Below are positions 15,663 to 24,154 of a stretch of 47,369 bases of DNA, piece after piece. Every line of letters starts with the position of its first letter. Within the stretch, counting starts at the first letter, position 1. Source of the DNA: an uncultured Chlorobiaceae bacterium (GTDB lineage: Bacteria; Bacteroidota; Chlorobiia; Chlorobiales; Chlorobiaceae); the NCBI GenBank assembly GCA_903865705.1, contig CAIPKT010000120.1:1-47369 (forward strand). The letters are read 5' to 3'. The notes under the pieces are model-generated. The model was not told where the DNA came from, ran no database searches, and saw nothing but the letters and a program-made list of their open reading frames with translations. A program made the position numbers and the translations under genes.

Positions 15663-18600
15663 TCACTGTCCTGCCCCAAGCTTATGAATAAAGACTTTCC
15701 CCGCAAACTCAGGCTCCCCCGCTACTTCAACGATTTTTTGATGGTGCGTAAAGAGGATAACCTGGCTTTTTTCGCCCAGTTCGCTGAGCGCTTTTATGGT
15801 TGCCAGTGAGCGTTGATCGTCAAAGTTGATGAGGATATCGTCAACAATAAAAGGCATGGGCTCGCTTGATTCTGTGCGCCATTCAAGAGTGGCGAGGCGC
15901 AGGGCCAAGTAGAGCTGATCGCGGGTACCGGAACTCATCGCATCAACCTGCAGCCAGCTCTTATTTGGCCGCACACCGGTCAGAACCAGTTTGCCATGGT
16001 CGTCACTGTCGGTACGCAGGCCGGTAAAAGAGCCCATGGTCAGCTCAGTGAAATAACGGGAGGCAATTTTCAGCACCGGCGCCTCGTTTTCCTGGCGATA
16101 TCGTTCGGTTTCGTCACGGAGCATTTTTGCAGCAAGCTTGATGCGTATGTATCGTTCAGTCATACGACGGATTTTTGTGAGGGAGTGCTGCAGGGCTTCT
16201 GCCAGTTCAGCCGCCTTGCTGCCGCCATTCATCCGGTCAAGATCGTTTTTTTTCCGTCCTATGCTTTCCATCAATTGATTGATTTCCGGATCGAGCAGGC
16301 TGTTTATTTCCTTGTTCAGCGTTTCGATACGACCCGGAAGTTCATCTTGATTGACCGATTCGGCCTGAAGCTCAAGATCGGCAAGGGTTGTTCCCCCGGC
16401 AATGCGGGAGAGATTCTGTTCCAATTCCTGTTGCCTTTGTTTGAGCTTTGTGCCGGCCAGTGAGCGCTGTTCAGCCGCAATCAACTCCTCACGAGTGTCA
16501 CAACGGGCAGAGTGACGCATTGCCGCAAGTTCCTCTTCGCAGCTCCGCACATCAGTTTGCGTGGTGATGAGCGTTTTTTCGAGTGCTTCCAGCTCCTCAC
16601 TATCCCGCAGCAGGACAGCCTGCTCCTGATTGGCCCGGCCAAGACGCAGCTTGAGTTCCGTAATGGCCTGATGAGAGTCGGCGCCAAAAAGATCCGGGGC
16701 AATATCCCCGGTCAGCAATTCGACATCCTTTTCAAAATCTTTTATATCCCGGTCAATCCCCTCTATGCGTTTGCGAAACTCATCAGCCTCCTTGAGCTTC
16801 TCAAAACAGGCCTGAAGCGTTTCAATGAAATCGAGGGCCTCGGATGGAAGCGCCCTGCCATCAAGCCCGAGTGGAGTAAGCGCATCACTCCACTCTGCTT
16901 GCCACTCCTTAAGCTCATCCTCAGCCCGGTTCCTTTTTTCCACTGCTTGTTCAAGCGCCCTTTGACCATCATGAAGTTTGCCCTCCATCGATTCCTGCGC
17001 TTTCTGAACCGTTTCAATTTTGTTCATCAAAGCTCTTGCAACGTCAAGAGGCTCGTGCAGTTCCTCTCCCGTGAAGCTCTTTGCATCACCTGCTGCTGCA
17101 ATTTCCTTAAGGATATTTCCCCGCAACTCCCTGCGACGTGCCAGCTTTGCATCCAGCTCTCTCTGGCTCTTTTCCAGCTCTTTGACTTGTATGCGCAGAT
17201 TTTCAAAGGAGCTAAGCCAGGCGATCATTTCTCTGGGAGAGAGCGGTGTAATGCCGCTTGATGCCCATTGTTGCTGCCAGCGTCGGTTGAAATCTGCAAG
17301 GGCTCCGTCTGCAATTGCCTCTTTTTCATGGAGTGTCGCCAGTCTCTTCTCGCTCTTTTCCACCTCGGATTGCAGTGATGCATATTTCTCGACCAGTTCC
17401 GCTTCACGGTAAAGCCGGTCAGCGGTCTGGTCAGCCATAGCGACCATCTGCTCATAAGCTTCCGGGAGCGGGTGCCGGGAGTCATAGTTGCGGCTCTCTT
17501 CAGCAACATTCTCCTGCTTGATCCATTGACGGCGCAGAAGCTGCCACCCCTGCTCCCGCTTGCTTCTGTTCTTTACCAACTCCTCCTCACTGGGAACGTC
17601 AGAAGAAAATGCAAGTTTTTGAGCTTGCTCTGTGTCCTCTTTTTGTTGCTTTTCAAGCTCTTCCCTTTCTGCCTGAAGTTGCCGTTTCTGGTCGGTCAAG
17701 GCACGGAACTCCTCATCAAAGAGGTTCACGGTTTCACCGAGAGGAAGCGGCAGATGGAGCACGAGTTCCAGTGACCCTTTCCATAGTATGAGACGGTTCA
17801 GCGCCGCACGGCATTCATGATCGACCCTTTGCAGCTCTTGCTCCAGACTCATGATCTCGGTATCGATATCTCCGGCCCTTTCGGCAGCAAGAAGCGCCCT
17901 TGAAAGAAGTGCGCTTTCAGCAACAGGAGGGAGTTTCTGCCTCTCAGCATCAAAGCGTTCCAACGCTTTTTCAATCTCCTGCAACTGTAGCAGGGTGTTA
18001 CGGCTTCCCTGCTGAAGCGCTTCAAGGCGGGACGCAAGATCCTGCACCGTCCTGCGCTTTGAGAGGCCTGGACGCAGGCTTTCCAGATCATTGATGGTCA
18101 ATTCCGGCTTGATTTGGCGAAGAAAATCTGCCGCCGCAGTACGTGCGCTGATGCGCTGCCCCTCACGCAGCGGGCGGTCACTTTTTGCTTTCCGGTATTC
18201 GCCAAGCCGCTGATAGAGTTCATCAATACCAATACCTTCATCAAGGAGGGGGCTGTTAAGTGAGAGTCCACCCATTTTTTCCCGAAGCGCCTGAAGCCTT
18301 GCTGTTACCTGCTCATGGTGGAATCTTGCATCTCTTTCACGTTGTTCAAGGGAAACTCGGCGCTCACTGAAATCAGCAGGAAGAGGTGTGACTTTGCCCA
18401 GTTCTGCCAGTTGCAACAACAGGTTTTTACGATCTGAAAGGTCAGGCAGCGTCTGTTGCAAGCGCTCATACTTGCTTTTCTTCGTTTCAAGCTCTTGCTT
18501 TGCTTTCTGCCTCTCTGCAAGCTTCTTTTGGGCCTCATCGAGAGCCAGGCTGTGCTCCTCCCACTCACGCCCCGAAAGGGTAACCTCTTTCGACTGCTTC

Positions 18601-19178
18601 AGCAGCTCCTTGTGGTAAGCCAGAGCCTCATTGATCAACTTGCTTGAACCCTGTGGTCTGAAGAGGCTCTCCCCTTCCCGTTCAAGCTCATCAATGACCG
18701 GCTTCAGAGAGGCAAGCCCGGCACCGGCAGCAAAAAGGGCCTTGCCAACCTCTCCTTGCTGCTCAAGAATGCCTTGCCCTCCCATGACCAGCGTCTCATG
18801 ATTAATGCCGTACAGGGCAAGAAAAAGCTCTTTTTCAACGCCATGCAGCCAGGGCATAAGGGCTGATGGGTCAATCGGATTGTCCTGCTGGTCGAAGAGA
18901 TCTTTCACGTTTCGTTTGCGGCGGAAAAAGGCAAGTTCCTTACCGTCCGCACCCTGCAGGCAGCCTCCCACCAAAAGGTGCTGGTTAGGATGAAGAAAAT
19001 TATCGGCCGTGCGCATGGGAAAACCAAAAAAGAGGGCTTGAAGCGCTCTCATGGCACTGCTTTTCCCTGCTTCATTAGGACCATAAACAATATGGAGACC
19101 GGGAACCGGAGAGGAAAAATCAAGAAGTTCGCCGGAAAAAGGACCAAACGCTTTCAGTTCCAGTCGTTTAATTTTCAT
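15663..19178 (-). CDS. YhaN-like SMC-type coiled-coil ATPase
   Basis: This 1171-residue protein is built like SbcC/Rad50: an N-terminal half ATPase with KIKRLELKAFGPFSG and Walker A YGPNEAGKSS (residues 32-41), long heptad-rich coiled coils (about 180-1000), and a C-terminal half with the signature-like DAMSSGTRDQLYLALRL and Walker B PFIVDDILINFDD. The GKSSAMRALQALFFGF segment and the length match YhaN-type proteins more than true SbcC. It overlaps the nuclease gene by 11 bases, so the two form a complex as SbcC-SbcD and YhaN-YhaO pairs do, acting on DNA ends or double-strand breaks in the cytoplasm. No CXXC zinc hook is obvious in the coiled coil. Confidence 0.85.
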   Translation of the reverse strand: MKIKRLELKAFGPFSGELLDFSSPVPGLHIVYGPNEAGKSSAMRALQALFFGFPMRTADNFLHPNQHLLVGGCLQGADGKELAFFRRKRNVKDLFDQQDNPIDPSALMPWLHGVEKELFLALYGINHETLVMGGQGILEQQGEVGKALFAAGAGLASLKPVIDELEREGESLFRPQGSSKLINEALAYHKELLKQSKEVTLSGREWEEHSLALDEAQKKLAERQKAKQELETKKSKYERLQQTLPDLSDRKNLLLQLAELGKVTPLPADFSERRVSLEQRERDARFHHEQVTARLQALREKMGGLSLNSPLLDEGIGIDELYQRLGEYRKAKSDRPLREGQRISARTAAADFLRQIKPELTINDLESLRPGLSKRRTVQDLASRLEALQQGSRNTLLQLQEIEKALERFDAERQKLPPVAESALLSRALLAAERAGDIDTEIMSLEQELQRVDHECRAALNRLILWKGSLELVLHLPLPLGETVNLFDEEFRALTDQKRQLQAEREELEKQQKEDTEQAQKLAFSSDVPSEEELVKNRSKREQGWQLLRRQWIKQENVAEESRNYDSRHPLPEAYEQMVAMADQTADRLYREAELVEKYASLQSEVEKSEKRLATLHEKEAIADGALADFNRRWQQQWASSGITPLSPREMIAWLSSFENLRIQVKELEKSQRELDAKLARRRELRGNILKEIAAAGDAKSFTGEELHEPLDVARALMNKIETVQKAQESMEGKLHDGQRALEQAVEKRNRAEDELKEWQAEWSDALTPLGLDGRALPSEALDFIETLQACFEKLKEADEFRKRIEGIDRDIKDFEKDVELLTGDIAPDLFGADSHQAITELKLRLGRANQEQAVLLRDSEELEALEKTLITTQTDVRSCEEELAAMRHSARCDTREELIAAEQRSLAGTKLKQRQQELEQNLSRIAGGTTLADLELQAESVNQDELPGRIETLNKEINSLLDPEINQLMESIGRKKNDLDRMNGGSKAAELAEALQHSLTKIRRMTERYIRIKLAAKMLRDETERYRQENEAPVLKIASRYFTELTMGSFTGLRTDSDDHGKLVLTGVRPNKSWLQVDAMSSGTRDQLYLALRLATLEWRTESSEPMPFIVDDILINFDDQRSLATIKALSELGEKSQVILFTHHQKIVEVAGEPEFAGKVFIHKLGAGQ

Positions 19179-20424
19179 GACGTCCTCCCGCTATCTTGGC
19201 CATCAGCAACTCCTTCACCTCTTCACGCAACAGAGAAAGCTCATCCTCATCCGGTCGAAACGGGTCGCCATCGCTCAGCAACTCAGAAGGGAGTTTACTG
19301 CGAAGTTTTTCAAATTCCGGAACAAGCCCTAAAATGGTTGACTCTTCAAGCTGAAGAGCTTCAACCGATTTCAGTAAAGCCTCTACCGGAGAGTCATCTG
19401 CCCCACGGCCTACTGGCTCAGTGTTCTTCCGGGTTTTCATCACAATATCCTCAATCCACACATCACCAAGAGCGGCAGCAACAGACCGAAACTCCTCTCT
19501 CAATTGAAGCGCATTCTCATGGAACTCGACATGCAGCGCTGTTACACCCTCGACGATCAATCGCACGGCAAGGGGGCGGCCATCCGCCTTTGCCCTCTCA
19601 TCCTCAAACGACTCACGAACAAGGTCATACAGGGAGCCAGTGCTGTCGCACTGGGCAGGATCAACCTGGCATACCGCCCAGCGAAGAACATCAAGCTCGC
19701 GCTCTTCGACAGAAATGACGCGTCCCTCATCGACAGACACCAGCGTACACCCTTTTTGCCCTGTTTCGCGAATATGACGTCCCTGAATATTACCGGGGAA
19801 AACAACCCATGGATCACGGCAGATCTCTTCGCGCTGATGAATATGGCCAAGCGCCCAATAGTGGTAGCCTTTTGAGCGGAGCGCATCAAGCGTACAAGGA
19901 GCGTAAGGTTCGTGGCCTGGACGGCCATTGAGGCTGGTGTGGAGAAGACCGATATTGAAGAGCGCCGGATCACCCTGGGGAAAGTTTCGTACCAGGTCGT
20001 CCATCACCGAACGGGAAGAGAAGCTCTGACCATGAATGGCTACACCATACTGATCAAGGAGCAGGGTTCCAACACTCCGGTGCGGAAAGAGGGTGACATT
20101 GTCAGGCAGTTTCAGTGACTTGGTGATTTGGCTTGCCGCATCATGGTTTCCAGAAACCATGATGACGGGAATCCCCGCCTCTCGCAGCCGTCCCATCCGG
20201 TTCACAAAATAGATTCCTGTATTATAGTCTTTCCAGTCACCATCATAGAGATCACCTGCAAGCAGAACAAATGCAACCTTTTCATCCAATGCCAATTCCA
20301 CAAGGTTGTCAAAAGCCCGTCGGGCCGCCAGCCGAATCTGCTCAAGCGGAGCATCCTGATATGCTTCAAGCCCCCTTAAAGGACTGTCGAGATGGATATC
20401 TGCTGCGTGCAGAAATGTAAACAT
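19168..20424 (-). CDS. YhaO-like metallophosphoesterase DNA nuclease (SbcD/Mre11 type)
   Basis: This 418-residue protein has all the metal-binding motifs of the calcineurin-like nucleases: ADIHLDS (8-14), GDLYD (57-61), GNHD (92-95), LLHTS around 160 and a GHIH motif near 193-196. In this family these hold two manganese ions that cut DNA ends. The C-terminal part (about 290-410) is helical and charged and probably contacts the ATPase partner. Its stop overlaps the YhaN-like start by 11 bases, so both are made together. It is the first gene of the operon that ends in cbiA. No obvious ribosome site stands out before the ATG. Confidence 0.88.
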   Translation of the reverse strand: MFTFLHAADIHLDSPLRGLEAYQDAPLEQIRLAARRAFDNLVELALDEKVAFVLLAGDLYDGDWKDYNTGIYFVNRMGRLREAGIPVIMVSGNHDAASQITKSLKLPDNVTLFPHRSVGTLLLDQYGVAIHGQSFSSRSVMDDLVRNFPQGDPALFNIGLLHTSLNGRPGHEPYAPCTLDALRSKGYHYWALGHIHQREEICRDPWVVFPGNIQGRHIRETGQKGCTLVSVDEGRVISVEERELDVLRWAVCQVDPAQCDSTGSLYDLVRESFEDERAKADGRPLAVRLIVEGVTALHVEFHENALQLREEFRSVAAALGDVWIEDIVMKTRKNTEPVGRGADDSPVEALLKSVEALQLEESTILGLVPEFEKLRSKLPSELLSDGDPFRPDEDELSLLREEVKELLMAKIAGGRHEN

Positions 20425-20505
20425 AACGCAATCTCAAATGGTTAGGGAAAAAGGCTGACAACCATGACAGCTACTGACTGCCGACTTTGAACGGTAGTTA
20501 AATTA

Positions 20506-20757
20506 TTGGGATGGAGCAAGAGGGGTGATACTATTGTTGAAGAAACTTATCTAGACGATTCATCAGGGCAAAACACCTATTTGCTGACCGCCGACGCATC
20601 AGCGCTTGCGGGCCTGCTGAACACCATCGAAAAGATTGCTATTGAAGGGGCATATACACAACAAGGATCGGCATTTGTCGTCCTTGCCATCGACGTATCT
20701 TCGACTGGGATTATCAGCGATCAGATGAGCCCCGATTGTCCTGATACTTCCGCTTGA
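20506..20757 (+). CDS. Hypothetical short protein, unrecognised
   Basis: An 83-codon frame from TTG 20506 reads like a real protein in its middle (DDSSGQNTYLLTADASALAG then KIAIEGAYTQQGSAFVVLAID), but I do not recognise a family. There is no good ribosome site, no Cys pair and no membrane segment. It lies between the divergent yhaO start and the end of a small membrane gene on the other strand. It may be a remnant of a longer gene or a small accessory protein. Confidence 0.3.
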   Translation: MGWSKRGDTIVEETYLDDSSGQNTYLLTADASALAGLLNTIEKIAIEGAYTQQGSAFVVLAIDVSSTGIISDQMSPDCPDTSA

Positions 20758-20766
20758 TCCTCAAGA

Positions 20767-20985
20767 CTAAGGGCGATGAGTTGGCGATTCAGAAAGCGGG
20801 TATGAGCATTTTGGACATTTCTCAAGTTTCTTTGGTCGCGGATCGGAAGCAACAAGAACAAGGGCTCCCACAAACGGGGTTAAAAAAAGAGAGCAGAAAA
20901 AATATCCCAAAAATCCAAATTTCCTGTTTGAGCCAATGAAGGCAATCAAAATACAGAGTGCAATATACAACAGACAAATATCCAT
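20767..20985 (-). CDS. Small membrane protein with C-terminal CPKC pair
   Basis: The start is chosen at ATG 20985 because AAGGAG lies 9 bases before it; the ATG at 20994 directly abuts that site and a much longer in-frame reading from 21111 has no ribosome site. The 72-residue product begins MDICLLYIALCILIAFIG, has two hydrophobic segments (about 2-18 and 24-46) with a GFLGYFFCSLFLTPFVGALV stretch, and ends in a polar tail with KCPKCSYPL, possibly half of a zinc ribbon. The arrangement is common in small bacterial membrane proteins of unknown role. Confidence 0.55.
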   Translation of the reverse strand: MDICLLYIALCILIAFIGSNRKFGFLGYFFCSLFLTPFVGALVLVASDPRPKKLEKCPKCSYPLSESPTHRP

Positions 20986-21171
20986 CTGATTCATCTCCTT
21001 GTGCGATTGAAACAGCAAACAGACAGAACAAACCAATACCTCACCGCCATAGCTACCAAAAATAGAGAAGCCAATGCGGCTCAAGAAAGGATAAGTTAAA
21101 AAATAGCGCATAAAAAGCCTTATAACCCCTTGTGCGCTATTTTAGACGTTCACCATTGCCGGCAATAGCAA

Positions 21172-21708
21172 TCAATTAGGCGGGCTTGCCGTCTCATCTT
21201 TTTTCAAATCAACAGCTACCTTTTTTCCTTTCGTGAACTGCTCGGCAAAATAGGACTTTACCTTTGCCGGATCCAGATCAAGGAAGGTGCCGCCCGATTC
21301 AAAATGCTGTATAAAGACTTTGTAAATGGCATATGTTGATGCACCTGAAATAACCGGCATGGTAATGGCTCCTGTAGTCTGGCCAATCACGGGAATACAT
21401 TTTATCAAGCTGGAAAGAGTACCACCCAGGGCTACGGGAATAAAACCACCCAGCAACGTTGTGATAACAGACTTTCCGATGTCACGCCTGAATGGCACAC
21501 CGTACTCGCCTGAAAGCGTCCTGATCAAGTCAAGCTGTACGCCTACCAACGCGACCATATCAGCCAACGGTATCGGAACAAGCCCCACACCCATTGACGC
21601 AAGAATGTGATTTCTTGCATGTTTTTCAATACGCTGATCACGATCCAAAGTGTCGTTGATACTTTCTGTTACTACTTCAACTTTGGTTTCAACTGCTTCG
21701 TTTTTCAT
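21172..21708 (-). CDS. DUF697-domain membrane protein
   Basis: This 178-residue protein has the DUF697 pattern: an amphipathic helix with ARNHILASMGVGLVPIPLAD (about 31-50), then VALVGVQLDLIRTLSGEYGV, then hydrophobic segments around VITTLLGGFIPVALGG and TTGAITMPVISGASTYAIYK. In larger family members (YcjF type) this domain is attached to a GTPase; here it is stand-alone. The N-terminus is acidic and the C-terminal tail is lysine-rich. A strong ribosome site (AAAGGAGATTACTT) precedes the ATG. Its role is unknown; DUF697 proteins usually sit in or on the inner membrane. Confidence 0.82.
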   Translation of the reverse strand: MKNEAVETKVEVVTESINDTLDRDQRIEKHARNHILASMGVGLVPIPLADMVALVGVQLDLIRTLSGEYGVPFRRDIGKSVITTLLGGFIPVALGGTLSSLIKCIPVIGQTTGAITMPVISGASTYAIYKVFIQHFESGGTFLDLDPAKVKSYFAEQFTKGKKVAVDLKKDETASPPN

Positions 21709-21821
21709 AAGTAATCTCCTTTCTTAAAGGGGCTGTGTAAAGTTGATTTCACTGATTACTGATGCATTAAAATAGTAAAATAAAGCTTATTCATCAAAAC
21801 AGGAAAAAAACACGAACCCTC

Positions 21822-22970
21822 TTACTGAATCAAAACAGGTACTCCATGCTGAATCACATACAGGAATAAGGGCTTGTCTTCAAGATTGCCTGCGCGGTCA
21901 AACTTGTATCTGCCATTGGCGCCTTCAAAAGCATCCGCATACCTAATGGCGTAAGATAAATCGAGAGGGTTCCGTGAACCGGTGAATTTGATAGCCTTTG
22001 CAAGGATGTGCAATGCATCGTAGCTTTGGGCGGCCCAAGTATCCGGATTTCTGCCATATCGGTCAAAAAACTTCTTTACGAATAGTTGATTTTCAGGAGT
22101 TTGGGAATGGACGTTATAAAAACCGAAAAAAATCGCTCCCTCATATGCTGAACCTGCATGAATGCGCATTTCCGGAGTATTATTAAAAGCTCCCAGAACG
22201 GGAGTTTTCAGTCCAACCTTACGGGCGGCTCGTAAAAAATCCCCCGCTATCGGCTCGATGCCGCTGAAAAAAATCATATCCGCATCAATCATTTTCAGTT
22301 CGTTGACCAGTAACCGAAAGTCAACATTTTTACGGGAATAAGACCATTGATAGACCACTTTGGCATTTAATTGATCAAGGCCAACTTGATATTGATAGGC
22401 TAGATCCTCCCCATAAGCATCTTCCTCCCAGAGTATAGCTATTTTACGGTAGCCGTGATTTGTCGAAAGCTTGGCCAGTTTTGTTGCTATCCTGTCGCTG
22501 GACAGAACCGTGCGATTGATATAGTTGAACCCGTGAGAGGTCATATCAGTATTGTTGGCTCCGATCAACAGATGCAGCAATCGGCTTGACTCAAAAATTG
22601 AGGAGGCCTGGATAGCCGGTCCGTCATCATAGTATCCAATCACCGCGCTCATCTCAGGGTTATCAGCAAACTCCCTGGCGATAAGTTTCTGCTTTACACT
22701 ATTAAAAGAATCATCTCGAATAATCAGGCGGATAGTTTTTCCCCCTGCAAGATTTTTGGAATTGATTTCATCGAGAGCCATTTGAAGACCATCCGCCATG
22801 CCGTCCTGGTTTACAGAAAACGGCCAGCACACCCCAACAATAACCTCTTGCGAAGGGTTATTCAATACTTCAAATCGACGTAGACCCTTACGTTCAAAAG
22901 AACTGAACTGCGTAAACATGAAGAAAGCGAGCAACCCGATTGCCGCTACCCAAAAAATTATTTTCTTCAT
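21822..22970 (-). CDS. Periplasmic ligand-binding protein (branched-chain amino acid type), orphan
   Basis: This 382-residue protein starts with one hydrophobic segment (KKIIFWVAAIGLLAFFMF, residues 2-19) without lipobox Cys, so it is either a secreted or an anchored periplasmic protein. The rest is a type 1 periplasmic-binding fold (Peripla_BP_6): VIVGVCWPFSVNQDGMADG, DGLQMALDEIN, a YRKIAILWEEDAYGE strand-helix unit after residue 170, and WAAQSYDALHILAKAI near the end. Such domains bind amino acids or related ligands. No ABC permease or ATPase genes accompany it here. It starts 3 bases after the SPFH gene stop, so the two are co-translated. Confidence 0.85.
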   Translation of the reverse strand: MKKIIFWVAAIGLLAFFMFTQFSSFERKGLRRFEVLNNPSQEVIVGVCWPFSVNQDGMADGLQMALDEINSKNLAGGKTIRLIIRDDSFNSVKQKLIAREFADNPEMSAVIGYYDDGPAIQASSIFESSRLLHLLIGANNTDMTSHGFNYINRTVLSSDRIATKLAKLSTNHGYRKIAILWEEDAYGEDLAYQYQVGLDQLNAKVVYQWSYSRKNVDFRLLVNELKMIDADMIFFSGIEPIAGDFLRAARKVGLKTPVLGAFNNTPEMRIHAGSAYEGAIFFGFYNVHSQTPENQLFVKKFFDRYGRNPDTWAAQSYDALHILAKAIKFTGSRNPLDLSYAIRYADAFEGANGRYKFDRAGNLEDKPLFLYVIQHGVPVLIQ

Positions 22971-22973
22971 CTT

Positions 22974-23840
22974 TCAATCCTTACCTAAAATAATCGGCAA
23001 GCCAGATTGCCCGGAACCGATCACGACCACTTTGGCATTCGGTGATTTCGCCAGCTCACGCGTTGCCGCAATGCCTTGCCATTTGAGAATAGAAGGAGTC
23101 AAGCTCTTGTTTACCGTGTCATTGTATTGACGAATACCAATTGATTCAATCTGCAAACGCTCTGCTTCCTTTTTTGCTATCGACATGCGATAGGAATATT
23201 CCCCTTCACGTTGCTGCTGAACCATTTTCTCTTCAATAGCCATGGAGATCCGGGTTGGAAGAGTAATTGATTCAATTGGGACATCATCGATCTTTACGAA
23301 ACGCGCAGCAAGATGAGCCCTTGATTGCTCGTTGAACAGCAACTGGATAGCCTTCTGAGAGGTGTAGATTTCTTCGGGCTTGTACTGGCCGAAGAGAGTC
23401 CGGATAACAGATCGTATATCGGGGCGAATTGCTACGTTGACATAATCTGGACCTATGATCTGATGAAGCATGGGAAGTGTCGAAGGGTCAAGATAATAGC
23501 GGACGGTGTATTTTACCCGGACAGTAAGGCCATCAAACGTCAGAACATCAATCGAATCACGAAATTGCTGTTTGCGTACCGAGTATATGTACATCTTGTT
23601 AAACGGTAGAATCACATGCAGTCCCTCAGGATACACTGTATCAATCACCGTACCGGCGCCCAGCCTCCGCCATAAGATGCCACGTTGTCCGGAATGTATC
23701 GAAATAATGGTCCGGTCAAAAAAGAATACCAGAACAAGACACAGCAGTAACCCCAGTGAAATAACAGGAAGGGCATGCTGCCGAAGAAAAGATTTGCAAT
23801 GGGAGCTGAAATCTACAAGCCGTTCATGGAGAAGTTTCAT
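22974..23840 (-). CDS. SPFH/prohibitin-family membrane protein
   Basis: The start is placed at ATG 23840 (MKLLHERLVDF) for a 288-residue protein. The open frame extends to 24014 but the added part lacks sense. One membrane segment (about residues 26-45, PVISLGLLLCLVLVFFF) is followed by the band 7/SPFH domain: SIHSGQRGILWRRLG, GTVIDTVYPEGLHVILP, a LTFDGLTVRVKYTVRYYLD stretch and an RSVIRTLFGQYKPEEIYTS segment. The C-terminal coiled coil (about 205-250, QQQREGEYSYRMSIAKKEAE) is typical of oligomerising SPFH proteins. These form ring-like scaffolds around membrane complexes. Its coupling to an orphan binding protein is unusual. It is divergent from the NRPS gene, sharing its upstream region. 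Confidence 0.85.
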   Translation of the reverse strand: MKLLHERLVDFSSHCKSFLRQHALPVISLGLLLCLVLVFFFDRTIISIHSGQRGILWRRLGAGTVIDTVYPEGLHVILPFNKMYIYSVRKQQFRDSIDVLTFDGLTVRVKYTVRYYLDPSTLPMLHQIIGPDYVNVAIRPDIRSVIRTLFGQYKPEEIYTSQKAIQLLFNEQSRAHLAARFVKIDDVPIESITLPTRISMAIEEKMVQQQREGEYSYRMSIAKKEAERLQIESIGIRQYNDTVNKSLTPSILKWQGIAATRELAKSPNAKVVVIGSGQSGLPIILGKD

Positions 23841-24084
23841 TGCGTCTGTGCAGTAACCTGATTTTGGCAAAGCTCCAAACACTGCATTATAAAAAAAATT
23901 ACTGCATATAACAGCCGTCTCTTTTAATTTTAAGAGCATTATATTACTTTTATTTAGCAGTTTTACTCTTTTTTGTGGCATTTTATACTGAAGATACAGC
24001 GAACAGTTGATCATTTCTTCAAATACAAATTGTCGCGGGCAGCAGTAAAAAAGTATGCATTGATTGCAAATGATGAATGAGTTT

Positions 24085-24097
24085 AACGGTTACCGTT
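24085..24097. promoter_or_regulatory. 13-bp palindrome in the NRPS/SPFH divergent region
   Basis: AACGGTTACCGTT is a perfect inverted repeat (6-base arms around a central T) located 58 bases before the NRPS start codon, in the gap between two divergent genes. The shape suits an operator for a dimeric repressor. No regulator gene lies within the cluster, and I cannot say which family would bind it. Confidence 0.4.
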
Positions 24098-24154
24098 GCT
24101 TGAGCTATCAGTGGCGGGTTCTTCCCTGTTAACAATGACACTACTTGAGGTCAC

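Noticed and set aside
23841-24014. N-terminal extension of the SPFH protein
   Set aside because: The extra 58 residues are not like the family, and the membrane segment follows naturally from the ATG at 23840.
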